From contig CM043943.1 of NCBI GenBank assembly GCA_014529385.2, forward strand, positions 150,879,092-150,943,091: DNA of 64,000 nt. The letters are read 5' to 3'. Position 1 is the stretch's first letter, and the number at the start of each line of letters is the position of its first letter. Source of the DNA: Adiantum capillus-veneris. Lineage: Eukaryota > Streptophyta > Polypodiopsida > Polypodiales > Pteridaceae. Below are positions 36,814 through 48,100 of this stretch, in pieces. The notes under the pieces are model-generated. The model saw nothing but the letters and a program-made list of their open reading frames with translations. It had not been told where the DNA came from and made no database searches. The translations under genes and the position numbers were made by a program.

Positions 36814-37677
36814 CTATTCCTCATGGCACAAACGGCGAGCAAGCTGCATATCCTTGGGCATAATGGTTACACGCTTTGCATGGATGGCACATAGATTAGA
36901 ATCCTCGAATATGCTAGTTAGATATTGCTCTGGTGCCTGTTGGACTAACTCTATGGCCACGGCGCCCATCCAAAACTGAGTGTTGTACAATTGCAAAACC
37001 TCCCTGCATAGCCTTGCAAAAGGGGCCCTCCGAATCAAGATCTCAGTGCTCTTTTGATAGTGGCGAATCTCCGCAAAAGCACGGCTGCACTTTTGTACCT
37101 TCTGAGGTCGACGTGGAGGTGCATTTGTTGCACGAGTTGGGGCAGCTTGCTTCCTCTTCTTGTAGACAATGCTCTTTCTCTTTTTTTTCTGCAGAGGCAC
37201 TTCCAACACCTCATAATCTGATTCCACCCACTCTCTATCTGATTCGTGCTCTTCACTATTGAGCGGATGTGATGGTGTAGGTTCACTTCCTTTAGGGAGT
37301 GTCTTACCCCCAATAGACATGTGAGCCTCATAAGTTTGTATTTTGACGCCAACCCATGGGGCATCTTCATCCGTTTGCGTCTCTTTGGAGCCTTCTGACG
37401 GCTGCTTTTGGCTGTTTGTTTCTTTGCCTTGGTCGCTCTCATCCTTCCTGTTGCCATCAGAATCGTTGGAGTCCGAGGAATAGACAACAAGGCGATGCTT
37501 CCTTCCCTCTTTTGCTGCTGTAGAGGACTAGCCATGCTGATTTGAAGCTCCAGCTTCTTCTGTGTGGACCTCACCTTGAGCTTGTGAAGTTCCAGCTTTT
37601 GTTGTTGTACCTTTGAGTCGTTGGACATTCGGCCCCTCTGGATATGCAATCCTTGCCGTTTGTTTTGTTCTTGCCAT
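36814..37677 (-). pseudogene. Histone H3 variant with ARTKQTAR tail and long linker (element B)
   Basis: ATG at 37677 gives a tail starting ARTKQTAR, identical to canonical H3 residues 1-8, followed by I, A, Y, P, so K9 and S10 are lost. The same frame continues through one TAG (37528-37530) into about 150 residues of Ser/Asp/Glu/Lys-rich linker. It then reaches a basic patch ([14 protein letters not shown]) and the histone fold: [17 protein letters not shown] (canonical LREIRRYQKSTELLIRK), FARLCREV, then [20 protein letters not shown] ([20 protein letters not shown]). It stops at the normal H3 end at 36814. Canonical H3 is 136 residues; this one is about 286. The single stop is the only break. 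It has no downstream Ulp1 or FCP1. No intron is needed. The fold C-terminus is closer to canonical H3 than that of element A. H3 identity is very secure. Confidence 0.9.
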
Positions 37678-37950
37678 GGTAGCACCTAGTAGGGAAAATG
37701 ACAAAATGAGCGCCTTCAACCTTTAAATAGGTTTTTTTGAGATTTGGGCCCTTTCACACTATGTGGCCAATTAAGTGAAACTCAAATAAACCAATTGAAT
37801 TTAACAAGTAAACCTGGATCATGCGGATGGCTGACGCGACGCCCAAATGCTGCCTTTTCAATACTTAGTTGCATGCCAAGCATCATGGCCCAGGGATGCT
37901 CACGAGCGTTTCCACTTCTCGGATGGTGCAGTACGGGAGGCATTGCGTAA

Positions 37951-40500
37951 CTACTTTGCTAACATCGACTCTCTTGCTTTCTCAATAGTGCGAGTTCTCC
38001 CAAAGGTGTGCCTAAAAAACCAGTTAAACATCTCTTGGAGGTAGTTGGAGTGTGAACCACCACCACCATGCCGAGTATTCTTGAAGTAGACTCCTTTTGC
38101 TCGATAGTGGGACTTCTCATGCCTTTTGTACTCCATATATCAAGCGAATCATAGCGGTCCATGAAATATGCACTATGAGCATAGAGAATGTGCTAAAACA
38201 ACCAAAAAGGAGATAAGCCAATAGAAAAGTTGCATTTTCAAACATTGCATATGTATTAAGTCCGTTAAAACAAACCATGTAGTGTGTAATCTTGCTTTCA
38301 GACCATCCGTCCTTAGCGGCTTTTGTGAATTCATAAAGCACCTTCTTGAACTCCTCTCGTTGCTCAATGGTGATGCTTGAAAGATTCATCAATTGCACAA
38401 CCTTTTGAAACGATGACCATACTAGCTTGCGTTGGTTAGCAACCTCCACATTGGGATCTTTGTCCGTCGTGCATGAACACAAATCTTTCCACAACTCCCA
38501 CCGCTTCTCACTTGCTAGATCGACAATTGCCTTGGATACCTGCATTGGAGACTTTGACATCTTCTTGAAAAATCGACGTGCCTTGGCTCCATTCATGGAA
38601 ACCTTCTGTGCCACCTCATATGTCTTCTTCCTACAAGTCTCTGCTACAATGTTCACCCTTGATCGGTGACATCCAATCTCATTAAGGAGCGTCTCCACCT
38701 TCTGCAAGGAGTCTTTTGACCCTTGAAGGGGCTTCATTGTGAAATCATAATCAATGTGATGCTTTAGGATCCTATCAAATATTCGCATAAATGCATTCAA
38801 TGTACAAAAGTGAACATTGTTGAGGGAGAAGGGGCACCTCTAGCATATCACATGAAAGAACCGAAGATTGCCACTCCCTATTTATATGGTCATCATTATC
38901 TTCGTCCTGACCTTCCACTTGAGTTGCTCGACTTGTTTTGTGCCCTTTCAAACAGAATGGGTAGGGAAGTAAAGAATTTGCACCTTGTTTGCATCCAAGC
39001 ATGCACTTTATGGTATTTAGATCACCACCTAAATGCCATTCAACATCAAAATCCCCACGTCCTGGAACCATGAGCTTCTCACCGTTTATTTGAGCTTTAA
39101 TGACCTCTGTGACCCATGGGATTCTACTGAAAATCCATGCAAGGACTTCATGTGTCTCTTTCGGAACTTCAATTGCACCAAGCCACCATATATCCTTCTC
39201 TGATTGCACACTAAAAGAGGGCTTTGTTGCTTCACTCGAACTGCAAGATTGCTTGGCATACCGGCTTCATTCATAAGCTAGGAGCGGCTTCATTCATAAG
39301 CGTGATGCTCATGCTCTCCAACTTTCTCCCTTTGACAATTACACACTCATCCAACTTCAACACAAACACAAGCTTGCCTTCAAGAACTGCCAACAATATA
39401 AAGCCTTAGAATGCATGTTATGACACATCATAGAGCATGTAGGCAACCCTAAACTAACCTGCATCACTCAAATTGTAGAAAACATCCATGGACTGCTGCA
39501 ATTGTATCAAGTCCACAAAGATATTGTTGAATTTGGTGTAAACAAACCCTTCGGTCCGCAACACACTGTTAGAAACAACACCGCTTCCCTTCCCGCGGCC
39601 CTTCCTTCCTTGTGATTTGCTACGGAGCGGCTGAAGAGGCATTGTGTCTTCAATATAAAAGTGGTCCCCTAATCGGTGAACAACATCTTCATTTGACACC
39701 CTCTTGGCAATCGCCACTCTGGGAGGAAGTGGGAATAGGTTTTCCATGACTCCTCGACTTCTTAATGCATCTTTTAACACTTGATGTATTGCTTGATAGC
39801 CCTTCGTACTAATCCCAACAGCATCACAAATATCCTGAACATCTAGATCAGTGACAATATTAGAAAAATCACTAAGAACTCTCTTAGTGATTGCGACTTT
39901 CAAGTGTTTTTCCTCTAGAGCATCAAGCATCCCAATAAAGTCCTCTTTGTTGAAACAAGAATGAAGTAAAGAAGCCCTAGCTAACGCATTCTCGCCGTCG
40001 CACGTTTCTTGGATGAAGTTCCTACTACCCAAAACAACAATCATGAGCGGTATTAGACTTAAACAACATGAGGGGCAGAATATCTTACCTCATAGCTGTC
40101 ACCCTTCGTTTTCTTGCACCCTCACGTGGTGCAAGAGTCTGAATTTTGGATAACTTTGTTTTCCTCACCCTACCTCCCATGGCAGTACTCTCATGTGTGA
40201 AAGAGTATCCTCAAGCTTTTTAATTACATTTTCCTTGGTAGTGATGGTGCTCTTTGCCTCCTCAAGTGCACTAGTAGCTGTTTGCATCTGATCTTGAAGA
40301 TTGTGGAAACTCCCATTCAGCAACAACTACCAATGACGCAAGTAGATCTTGGACCGCGCAATCTCGTGCCTCTTGAGTCTCTTACAGTAGCCCAACAAAC
40401 CTTGCTCTCCATTTCCAACGTATTGCAACAGTGATGGAATGTTTGTAAAAGGCGGATGGACATTGAGAGATGGATCCTTTGGGTACAAGCATCCGTCTGT
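37951..40500 (-). pseudogene. DDE-like transposase candidate of element B
   Basis: Homologous to the 24,336-26,910 gene along its length. The N-terminus LYPKDPSLNVHPPFTN...GEQGLLGYCKRL is near 40,490-40,380. A regulatory-looking middle (40,044-39,454) precedes FVLKLDECVIVKGRKLES (first acid), then GRGDFDVEWHLGGDLNTIKCM (second acid) near 39,080, then KARRFFKKMSKSP. The final exon (38,160-37,951) has DIWSTKGM and EKSHYRAKG split by a one-base shift, so the third acid (E) is present but out of frame. Several other shifts and stops occur. The matching motif order in A and B supports this as the mobility gene of the family. Confidence 0.6.
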
Positions 40501-40675
40501 CTAGAGATCCACATTCTTCTCCCCTTGAGCGTGGCGTTCGTTGGCTGAAAGTAATGTACCCAAGCATGTTTTCTTTGTCGGAACATACTCTTGAGGTAGG
40601 CGTAGGAAAAGCCTTGGAGACCTACCGCGTGAAAAGCTTGCTGGGACATTGGTCATGTCGTAAGGAGACATTGTA

Positions 40676-40760
40676 GGATGGAGAGATGGAGCTTGAAGGA
40701 TGGAGAGATAGAGCTTGTAGGATGGAGAGATGGAGCTTGAAGGATGGAGAGATGGGTGTG
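40676..40760. repeat. Minisatellite of about 28-30 bp (GGATGGAGAGATGGAGCTTGAA)
   Basis: Four imperfect copies in a row, upstream of the element B transposase candidate. Confidence 0.8.
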
Positions 40761-41108
40761 TAAGTGCAGCAGCAGGTGCAGGTGCAAGGGGGATGGGTGT
40801 AGGACAGGAGCTTAGATTAGGAGGAAAAGTTTTCAATTTTGGGAGGAATTTCCTAAAAGTTTTGGAGGAAGTCAAAAAATGCTGAATTATGAGTTAACTT
40901 AAAAATCTTTTTTTTAATATGTATATATGTTGGGGGTACTTTTTAGGGGGAAATAGAGTTTTTTTTAAATTTTTTGAAAAAAGTCTTTTTTTTAACCTCT
41001 TTGACCCACGGATTTGATTAGCTGGCATGGGAGAGTTAAGAGGCCACTTACAAGTTGGTCAAAAAGCTAGAGAGAGAAGACCCCCTACCCCCCTACTTTT
41101 CAAATGGT

Positions 41109-41134
41109 TTAACCCCCCCCCCCCCCCCCCCCCT
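41109..41134. repeat. Poly-C tract near the right end of element B
   Basis: An uninterrupted C run of about 25 bases followed by CTTTCCCT. Length may be unreliable in sequencing. Confidence 0.8.
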
Positions 41135-41278
41135 TTCCCTACGTTTTAAATGGTTACCCCCCCTTTCCCCTACCTTTTTAGGGGTCAAAGGTGGAGGAGA
41201 CCCTACCAAAATAGCCCCATTCAAAGCCTTTGTCCCCCTTAATCTTGGCAGGCTTCCTTGAAATTAGGGATTCTTACA

Positions 41279-41310
41279 AGGCCCATGGAGAGTCCATATT
41301 TTTCCTAATG
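41279..41310 (-). repeat. Right terminal inverted repeat of element B
   Basis: AGGCCCATGG...TTTTTCCTAATG on the plus strand. Inverted partner of the left end. Confidence 0.9.
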
Positions 41311-41449
41311 TTCACAAAGAATAAAAGTTTCTTTTTTTAGCAATAGTGCAGGGCGTCACTGCCCTTGAGACTTTTTATTCTCACTTAGACCTTCCTTTTT
41401 TTCCCCAACTTAGCCTTTAAGCTCACTTGTTTTTCTTTTTCTCCCCTTG

Positions 41450-44400
41450 TGTAAGGTTTCCAGTTTTTGAAACCTTAGAAATTGTACAAAGCTTGTAAAT
41501 TAACTTGAAAACCACTATTAAATGATTCAATCATGGCTAATATTGGTATTTTTGGAATCATAACCAGAGCTTTACTATGGTTAGTAATTTTTAGAATCAG
41601 ATTCCGATAAAAGCTGGAAAAGTTACGAGCCCTGAAAGGTTACACTAGGAATTAAAATAGATAAATAAAATTGGATGGTTTCAGTAATTATTATTAACAA
41701 AGACATTCTTATCCTAAGGTTCTAGAATTTACTGATATTCCAATTTTCATCATTAAAAATCAATCAAATCAACCAAAATCGATTTTGGAAGCTAAGGGTG
41801 TAGTGTGGAGCTATGGGAAACCTGCCAGAGACAGAAATAGAAGCAGGTGGTGCTACCTAGAAGCTGGGGCCTTGCTTGGCAGACCAGTCTCTTTTACTTC
41901 TCGAAAATTAAGAATTCACCAGCTGAATTATCCAACTCATGATCTGGACCTCCTAGCTGTCGTTCATGCTCTAAAACTCTGGAGACACTATCTTCTAGGA
42001 GGAAAGTTCCAGTTAATCATTGATCATCAGAGCTTAACACTAGAATGGTAATGGGACACTTTTATGTCCTGTTAAGTGACCATTTTCCTTGAATTATGTC
42101 AAGAGTTTCAAAATGGATTTTGAGGTGCTATCTGTCTAGAAAGTTGTCTCATGAGCTGAAAAAAACTCGACATTTTTTTGGAATATCAATTCCATCTTTA
42201 ACCTTGTCCTTGCACAACATTTCACAACCTAAACTGTGTGAAAAAACGGGTCCTGTTTTTTGCTTTTTTCAACTTTTTGCAACTATACCACTCTAGAATT
42301 CATGTTTGTGAGGTCTATAATGCTAGAGAACTATCTTTAGTAGTCCTCAACATGTCCTGATGCTTCTAGGGAGAAATAAATGTTAAAGTTGTAAGTTATG
42401 ACCAAATTACAAAAATTGTCAAATCCTGTTTTTTAGCCAATTTTAGCTCTTCTATGATTTTTTTGGTGGCTTTCATGATATCCAAATGCAGTTTTGATTT
42501 TATATGTCGCATATTGTAACATAAAGCTAATATTCTTTGAGTTTTGGGGCATCTAATACCCTATTTTGCATAGTAGACAACGATGGTTGCTTTTTCAATT
42601 ATAGAAGAAAACGAAACATTCTAGTATATCAAGTATAGCTTTTTCAATATTGTTAGTTTCTTGTGACAACTACATGCATTTTGTAAGTAGTAACCATATC
42701 TAGTCATAAGGACCAAATTTGGCTAGATATTGAATAATTTCTATGGGATTCTACAACTCATAATGTTGAACCCAGTTTTTTCATGTTTGCCGTATTTAGC
42801 ACTTCATCTTTGTCCCCAAGATTCCCCTTGGTAAGAGATGTATTATTCTTTTGACATGCTTCATGGCTCCTTATGAACCTAAAGGACAATAGGGAACTAA
42901 GAGAACATGCATATATTATTTGTATTGAGCGTGGCTATAGAAACTTTGATGATAGGTTTGCAGAATGGTACAAATTGAACTTTTTTGTACCTATTTCTTT
43001 TGGCAAAACAAAAAATAGTGATTGAGAATCAATCATATGTTCTGATCACCAACCCATTGAAGTTAACTAGGGAATTTATCTCAAGTCCTACAAAAATCCC
43101 TAATCTTATTTTTATGCAACAAAACGTAAGAAATGACTGTTTTGATGAAAATGTACTGGTCCAGCAAATTTGGAGGCTTGGTGTGACCAAAAGATGAGAA
43201 ATTTTACAAGTTTCTTATTTTTTCCATGTGTAGTAGGCCTTGAACTATAACCTCATGAAAGGATTTTACAAATGAGTGGATCTACTATGGTTTTGGAGGT
43301 TTTTTTCAAAACTTTGAAAGGACACTTTTATGTCCTGTTAGGTTACCAACCTAGTGTTAAAATGGATTTTTTCACAAGCAACACTCAACATGAGGCAGAG
43401 AACGTGGACAAAACTCTTACAGGAATATGATTTTGAAATAAAATATAAACCAAGGAAAGAGAATGTGGTTGCTGACGCTCTTAGCCGTAAGGTTTTTCTT
43501 GGGGCTATTTCCACATTCGGCAATCCAATCCTAAACAAGGTTAAGGAGGCTTCCCTAGAAGATGAAGATTACCAAAAACTTCTACAAGTTATTAATCAAC
43601 AAGACCTAAAAGAGAAAGACAAAGACAAAATCAATGATTATTCACTTGAGGATGGACTTCTCTATTATAAGTATCGGCTTTACATTCCTAAAAGTCCAAC
43701 ATTAAAGGAGTTAATCCTTTATGAAGGACACCACGCTTCAGCTGCCGGCCATCCTGGCTATGCAAAGAAACTTAATGCCATAAGGAAAAGCTATCTCTGG
43801 CCAGGAATGAGGAAATATACTTCGCTACATCAAACAATGTCTTTCATGTCAAAGGATTAAGGCCAAACGAGTAATATGATTCCGGGAAAACTTCAACCTC
43901 TGGACATTCCTCAAATGATGTGGGAACTCATTAGCATGGACTTTGTAACAGGCCTTCCCACTGTTCAAGGGGGTTATGACTCCATTATGGTGGTAGTAGA
44001 TATGCTGACTAAAGTATCCCATTTGATGCCTGTAAAAACAACTTACACTGCATCAGACATAAGCCGTTTATTTATCAAAGAGATCTTCAGATTAAACGAA
44101 CTTCCTAAGAGAATAGTCAGTGATAGAGATGCAAAATTACTTCAAAAATTTGGAAAGCTTTATTTCAATCCTTAGGTACCCAGCTATACATCCTATCACC
44201 CTCAGACAGACGGCCAAACAGAAAGAGTGAATCAAGTTATTGAAGACATCCTTAGAGCCTACTGTAGTAGAGAACCCCGGAAATGGATACAATTTCTTCC
44301 TCTGGTGGAATTTGCCTATAATTCCTCATTTCATAAAAGCATTGGGATGTCACAATTTAATGATCTTTATGGGCATGAATGTATATCACCTCTAAACTTT

Positions 44401-44988
44401 TCTGACCCTACTACAAGAGTAGAAGCTTCAAAGAAAATGTTGGAGGAGATGGATGCCCAAACCAAAGCCATAAGACAAGACATTCAGGCAGCCAAGGACC
44501 ACCAAAAACACTATGCTAATAAAAAATGGTCTGATCGATTTTTCAAACAAGGGGATAAAGTATTCCTTAGGGTACGGCCAAAGAGAAGCACTTTATCCTT
44601 GGGAAAATACAAAAAACTAAGTCCCAAATATTGTGGACCTTATGAAGTAATTAAAGTAATTAGTGATCAAGCTTAAAAATTAAAATTACCTCAAGGTCCA
44701 TAATGTATTCCATACGAGTCTTCTAAAACCCTACATCCCAAATCCCAATCACACTCTAGATGACGAACAGATTGTGACGCAGAGGCAAGGAATTCTTGAA
44801 CTCCAGCCAGATTGTATTGTCGATACTAGGAAAAGGAGTCTACTAAACAGATTTATCAGAGAGCATTTAGTAAAATGGAAGGACTACCCCACTGAAGACG
44901 ACACATGGGAGGATGAAGTATCACTTCGTAAAGATTTCCCAGATTTTGGTTGAGATGAGGACATCTCAATTCCTTAAGTTGGGGTGAT
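41450..44988 (+). mobile_element. Chromovirus (Ty3/gypsy) copy 1, remnant
   Basis: Starts with an LTR fragment (TGTAAGGTTTCCAG at 41,450 to about 41,600). It jumps to an RNase H fragment ([49 protein letters not shown]; positions 41,880-42,035), which is cut by the CACTA-type insertion and resumes at 43,357. Integrase follows (GHHASAAGHPGYAKKL, WPGMRKYT, MDFVTGLPTVQGGYDSIMVVVDMLTK), then a C-terminal chromodomain (HLVKWKDYPTEDDTWEDE) near 44,865-44,940. The reverse transcriptase is missing. Frameshifts at about 43,830 and 43,875 and a TAG at 44,174 show it is dead. Confidence 0.85.
42038..43356. mobile_element. CACTA-type non-autonomous DNA transposon inside chromovirus copy 1
   Basis: Starts CACTAGAATGGTAA and ends TTACCAACCTAGTG, which are imperfect inverted termini of the CACTA type. 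A subterminal motif GGACACTTTTATGTCCTGTTA occurs at both ends (about 42,055 and 43,320), as expected for CACTA elements. Flanks GAGCTTAA and TTAAAATGG against the empty site GAGTTTAAAATGG in the sister copies show where it inserted, with a 3-4 base duplication (TTA or TTAA). About 1.3 kb with no transposase seen inside, so it is non-autonomous. Confidence 0.75.
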
Positions 44989-45290
44989 TGTAAGGTTTCA
45001 AGTTTCTGAAACCTTAGAAATTGTACAAAGCTTGTAAAATTAACTTGAAAACCACTGTTGAATGATTCAATCATGGCTAATATTGGTATTTTTGGAATCA
45101 TAACCAGAGCTTTATTATGGTTAGTAATTTTTAGACTAGAGAGAGATCGCTACGTAGAAATCACTAGAGATCAAGCTCTAGTTGGTTAATTAAACGGTAA
45201 TTAGACTAATCTTTCTTAATTAGCAAAGCTAGGTTAACCCATTTTCTTAATAAATTGAAGATTAATCCTATGTATACTCCTAAGTTTCTT
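44989..45290 (+). repeat. Chromovirus LTR fragment between copies 1 and 2
   Basis: First 300 bases of the LTR (TGTAAGGTTTCAAG...TCCTATGTATACTCC). It is followed directly by internal pol sequence of copy 2, so the rest of the LTR and the 5' internal region are deleted. Confidence 0.85.
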
Positions 45291-48100
45291 TGTAGTAAAA
45301 CTTAATAAGGCTGATGATTCAAGGGACAACACAACTCCAGAATGCCTTAAGGAATTTTCGGATATATTTCCGGAAGATCTCTCAAATTTACCTCCTCCAA
45401 GGGATATAGACCACGAAATAGAAACCTTTCCAGGTAGTGAACCAAATTCAAAAAGACCCTACAAAATGTCCCTCCCTCCAAGGCATTTCAACTTGGGGAG
45501 TGTCTGTTCTATTCCAAAAGAACAAGGATGGATCTTTACGTCTTTGCATCAATTATAGGGGACTTAACCAGGTATCGGTAAAGAATAAGTATCCTATTGC
45601 TCGCATCGACGAAGTACTTGAAATTGATCTCAGATCATATATTTACAAAACTGCATTCAACACCCGCTATGGGCATTATGAGTTCATTGTGATGCCTTTT
45701 GGTCTTACGAATGCTCCGGCTATTTTTAACCATCTCATGCAGGATATATTCAGAGAATATCTGGATGATTTTGTGTTGGTGTTTTTCAACGATATCTTGG
45801 TATATTCCAAAGATGAAAAAGAGCATGAAGGCCATGTACGTAAAGTACTTCATCTTCTACGCCAACATCAGTTATATTCCAAGATGAGTAAATGTGTGTT
45901 TTTCACGCCCGAAGTTAGTTATCTTGGTTTTATAATAAACCCTGAAGGAATTTCAGTATACCCCGCAAAGATTAAGGATATAATAGACTGGCCACAACCC
46001 AAAACCGCTAGTAAAATTTGAGGATTCTTGGGCATTACAGGATGGTATAGAATCTTTGTCAAAGATTATGCAGTCATCGCCGCACCCTTGACGCAGCTAC
46101 TTAAAAAGACAGCCAAACTTACATGGAAAAAAGAACAGGAGGATTGTTTCCTCAAACTAAAACAAAATCTCACATCAGCCCCTATACTCAAACTTCATGA
46201 CTTCACTCAAGAGTTTGAAGTAGTGACAGATGCCATCGGTTTTGCTATAGGAGGAGTCTTAAAGCAAGAAGGCAGACCAGTCGCTTTTACTTCTCGAAAA
46301 TTAAGAATTTTACAAACTGAATTATGCAACTTATGATCTGGAACTCCTAGCTGTCATTCATGCTCTAAAACTCTGGAGACACTATCTTCTAGGAGGAAAG
46401 TTCCAGTTAATCACAGATCATCAGAGTTTAAAATGGATTTTTTCACAAGCAACACTCAACATGAGGCAGAGAAGATGGATAGAACTCTTACAAGAATATG
46501 ATTTTGAAATAAAATATAAACCAAGGAAAGAGAATGTGGTTGCTACCACTCTTAGCCGTAAGATTTTTCTTGGGGCTATTTCCACAGTCGACAATCCAAT
46601 CCTAAACAAGGTTAAGGAGGCTTCCTTGGAAGATGAAGATTATCAAAAACTTCTACAGGTTATTAATCAACAGGACCTAAAAGAGAAAGAGAAAGACAGA
46701 ATCAAGGATTATTTACTTGAGTATGGACCTCTCTATTATAAGTATTGGCTTTACATTCCTACAAGTCCAACACTAAACGAGTTACTTCTTTATGAAGGAC
46801 ACCACGCTCCAGCTCTCGGCCATCCTGGCTATACAAAGACCCTTAATTCCACTGGCTATACAAAGACCCTTAATTCCATAAGGAAAATCTATTTCTGGCC
46901 AGGAATGAAAGGAAATATACTTCGCTACATCAAACAATGTCTTTCATGTCAAAGGATTAAGGCCGAACGAGTAATGATGCCGGGAAAACTTCAACCTCTA
47001 GACATTCCTCAAATGATGTGGGAACTCATTAGCATGGACTTTGTAAAACAGGCCTTCCCACTGTTCAAGGGGGTTATGACTCCATTATGGTGGTAGTAGA
47101 TATGCATGCTGACTAAAGTATCCCATTTGATGCCTATAAAAACAACTTACACTGCATCAGACATAAGCCGTTTATTTATCAAAGAGATCTTCAAATTAAA
47201 CGAACTTCGTAAGAGAATAGTCAGTGATAGAGATGCAAAATTACTTCAAAATTTTGGAAAGCTTTATTTCAATCCTGAGGTACCCAGCTATACATCCTAT
47301 CACCCTCAGACAGACGGCCAAACGAAAAGAGTGAATCACGTTATTGAAGACATCCTTAGAGACTACTGTAGTAGAGAACCCCAAAAATGGATACAATTTC
47401 TTACTATGGTGGAATTTGCCTATAATTCCTCATTTCATAAAAGCATTGGGATGTCACCATTTAATGCTCTTTATGGGCATGAATGTATATCACCTCTAAA
47501 CTTTTCTGACCCTACTACAAGAGTAGAAGCTTCAAAGAAAATGTTGGAGAAGATGGATGCCCAAACCAAAGCCATAAGACAAGACATTCAGGCAGCCAAG
47601 GACCACCAAAAACACTATGCTAATAAAAAACGGTCTGATCGATTTTTCAAACAAGGGGATAAAGTATTCCTTAGGGTACGGCCAAAGAGAAGCACTTTAT
47701 CCTTTGTAAAATACAAAAAACTAAGCCCCAGATATTGTGGACCTTATGAAGTAATTAAAGTAATCAGTGATCAAGCTTACAAGTTAAAATTACCTAAGCA
47801 CCTCAAGGTCCATAATGTATTCCATATCAGTCTTCTAAAACCCTACATCCCAAATCCCAATCACACTCTAGATGACAAACAGATTGTGATGCAGAAGCAG
47901 GTAATTCTCGAACTCCAGCTAGATTGTATTCTCGATACTAGGGAAAGGAGTCTACGAAACAGAATTATCAGAGAGCATTTAGTAAAATGGAAGGACTACC
48001 CCACTGAAGAAGACACATGGGAGGATGAAGTATCACTTCGTAAAGATTTCCCCAATTTCAGTTGAGATGAGGACATCTCAATTCCTTAAGTTGGGGTGAT
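45291..48100 (+). mobile_element. Chromovirus copy 2 (pol, 5' truncated)
   Basis: Reverse transcriptase ([45 protein letters not shown]), RNase H, integrase (GHHAPALGHPGYTKTL, CLSCQRIKAE, SYTSYHPQTDGQTKRVN) and chromodomain to 48,065. The RT lacks two short blocks present in copy 3 (LHGAKVFTK and [10 protein letters not shown]). The catalytic FxDD box reads FFND. TGA at 46,019-46,021 breaks GFLGITGWYR. A 30-base tandem duplication lies at about 46,832-46,881. The longest intact piece (319 codons, 47,106-48,065) is the integrase C-terminal part with the chromodomain. Purine-rich TTGGGGTGAT precedes the LTR. Confidence 0.87.

Larger units (their letters stand above)
31422..41310. mobile_element. 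Element B: 9.9 kb TIR DNA transposon related to element A
   Basis: Inverted 32-base ends with one mismatch (31422-31453 and 41279-41310) start CATTAGGAAAAATATGGAC; the first 10 bases equal those of element A. Contents are a BAH-like gene (+, 32,170), protein X (+, 33,737), histone H3 (-, 37,677) and a transposase candidate (-, about 40,500 to 37,951). Compared with A there is no Ulp1 or FCP1 domain, and protein X sits on the other side of H3. The flanks are CCCCTT and TTCACA, so a TT duplication is possible but not provable. Most genes carry stops or shifts. Confidence 0.88.

Noticed and set aside
37035-37685. Minus ORF of 216 codons (MLPWQEQNKRQ...) overlapping H3 of element B
   Set aside because: Out of frame with the ARTKQTAR start and the histone fold, both of which lie in one other frame.
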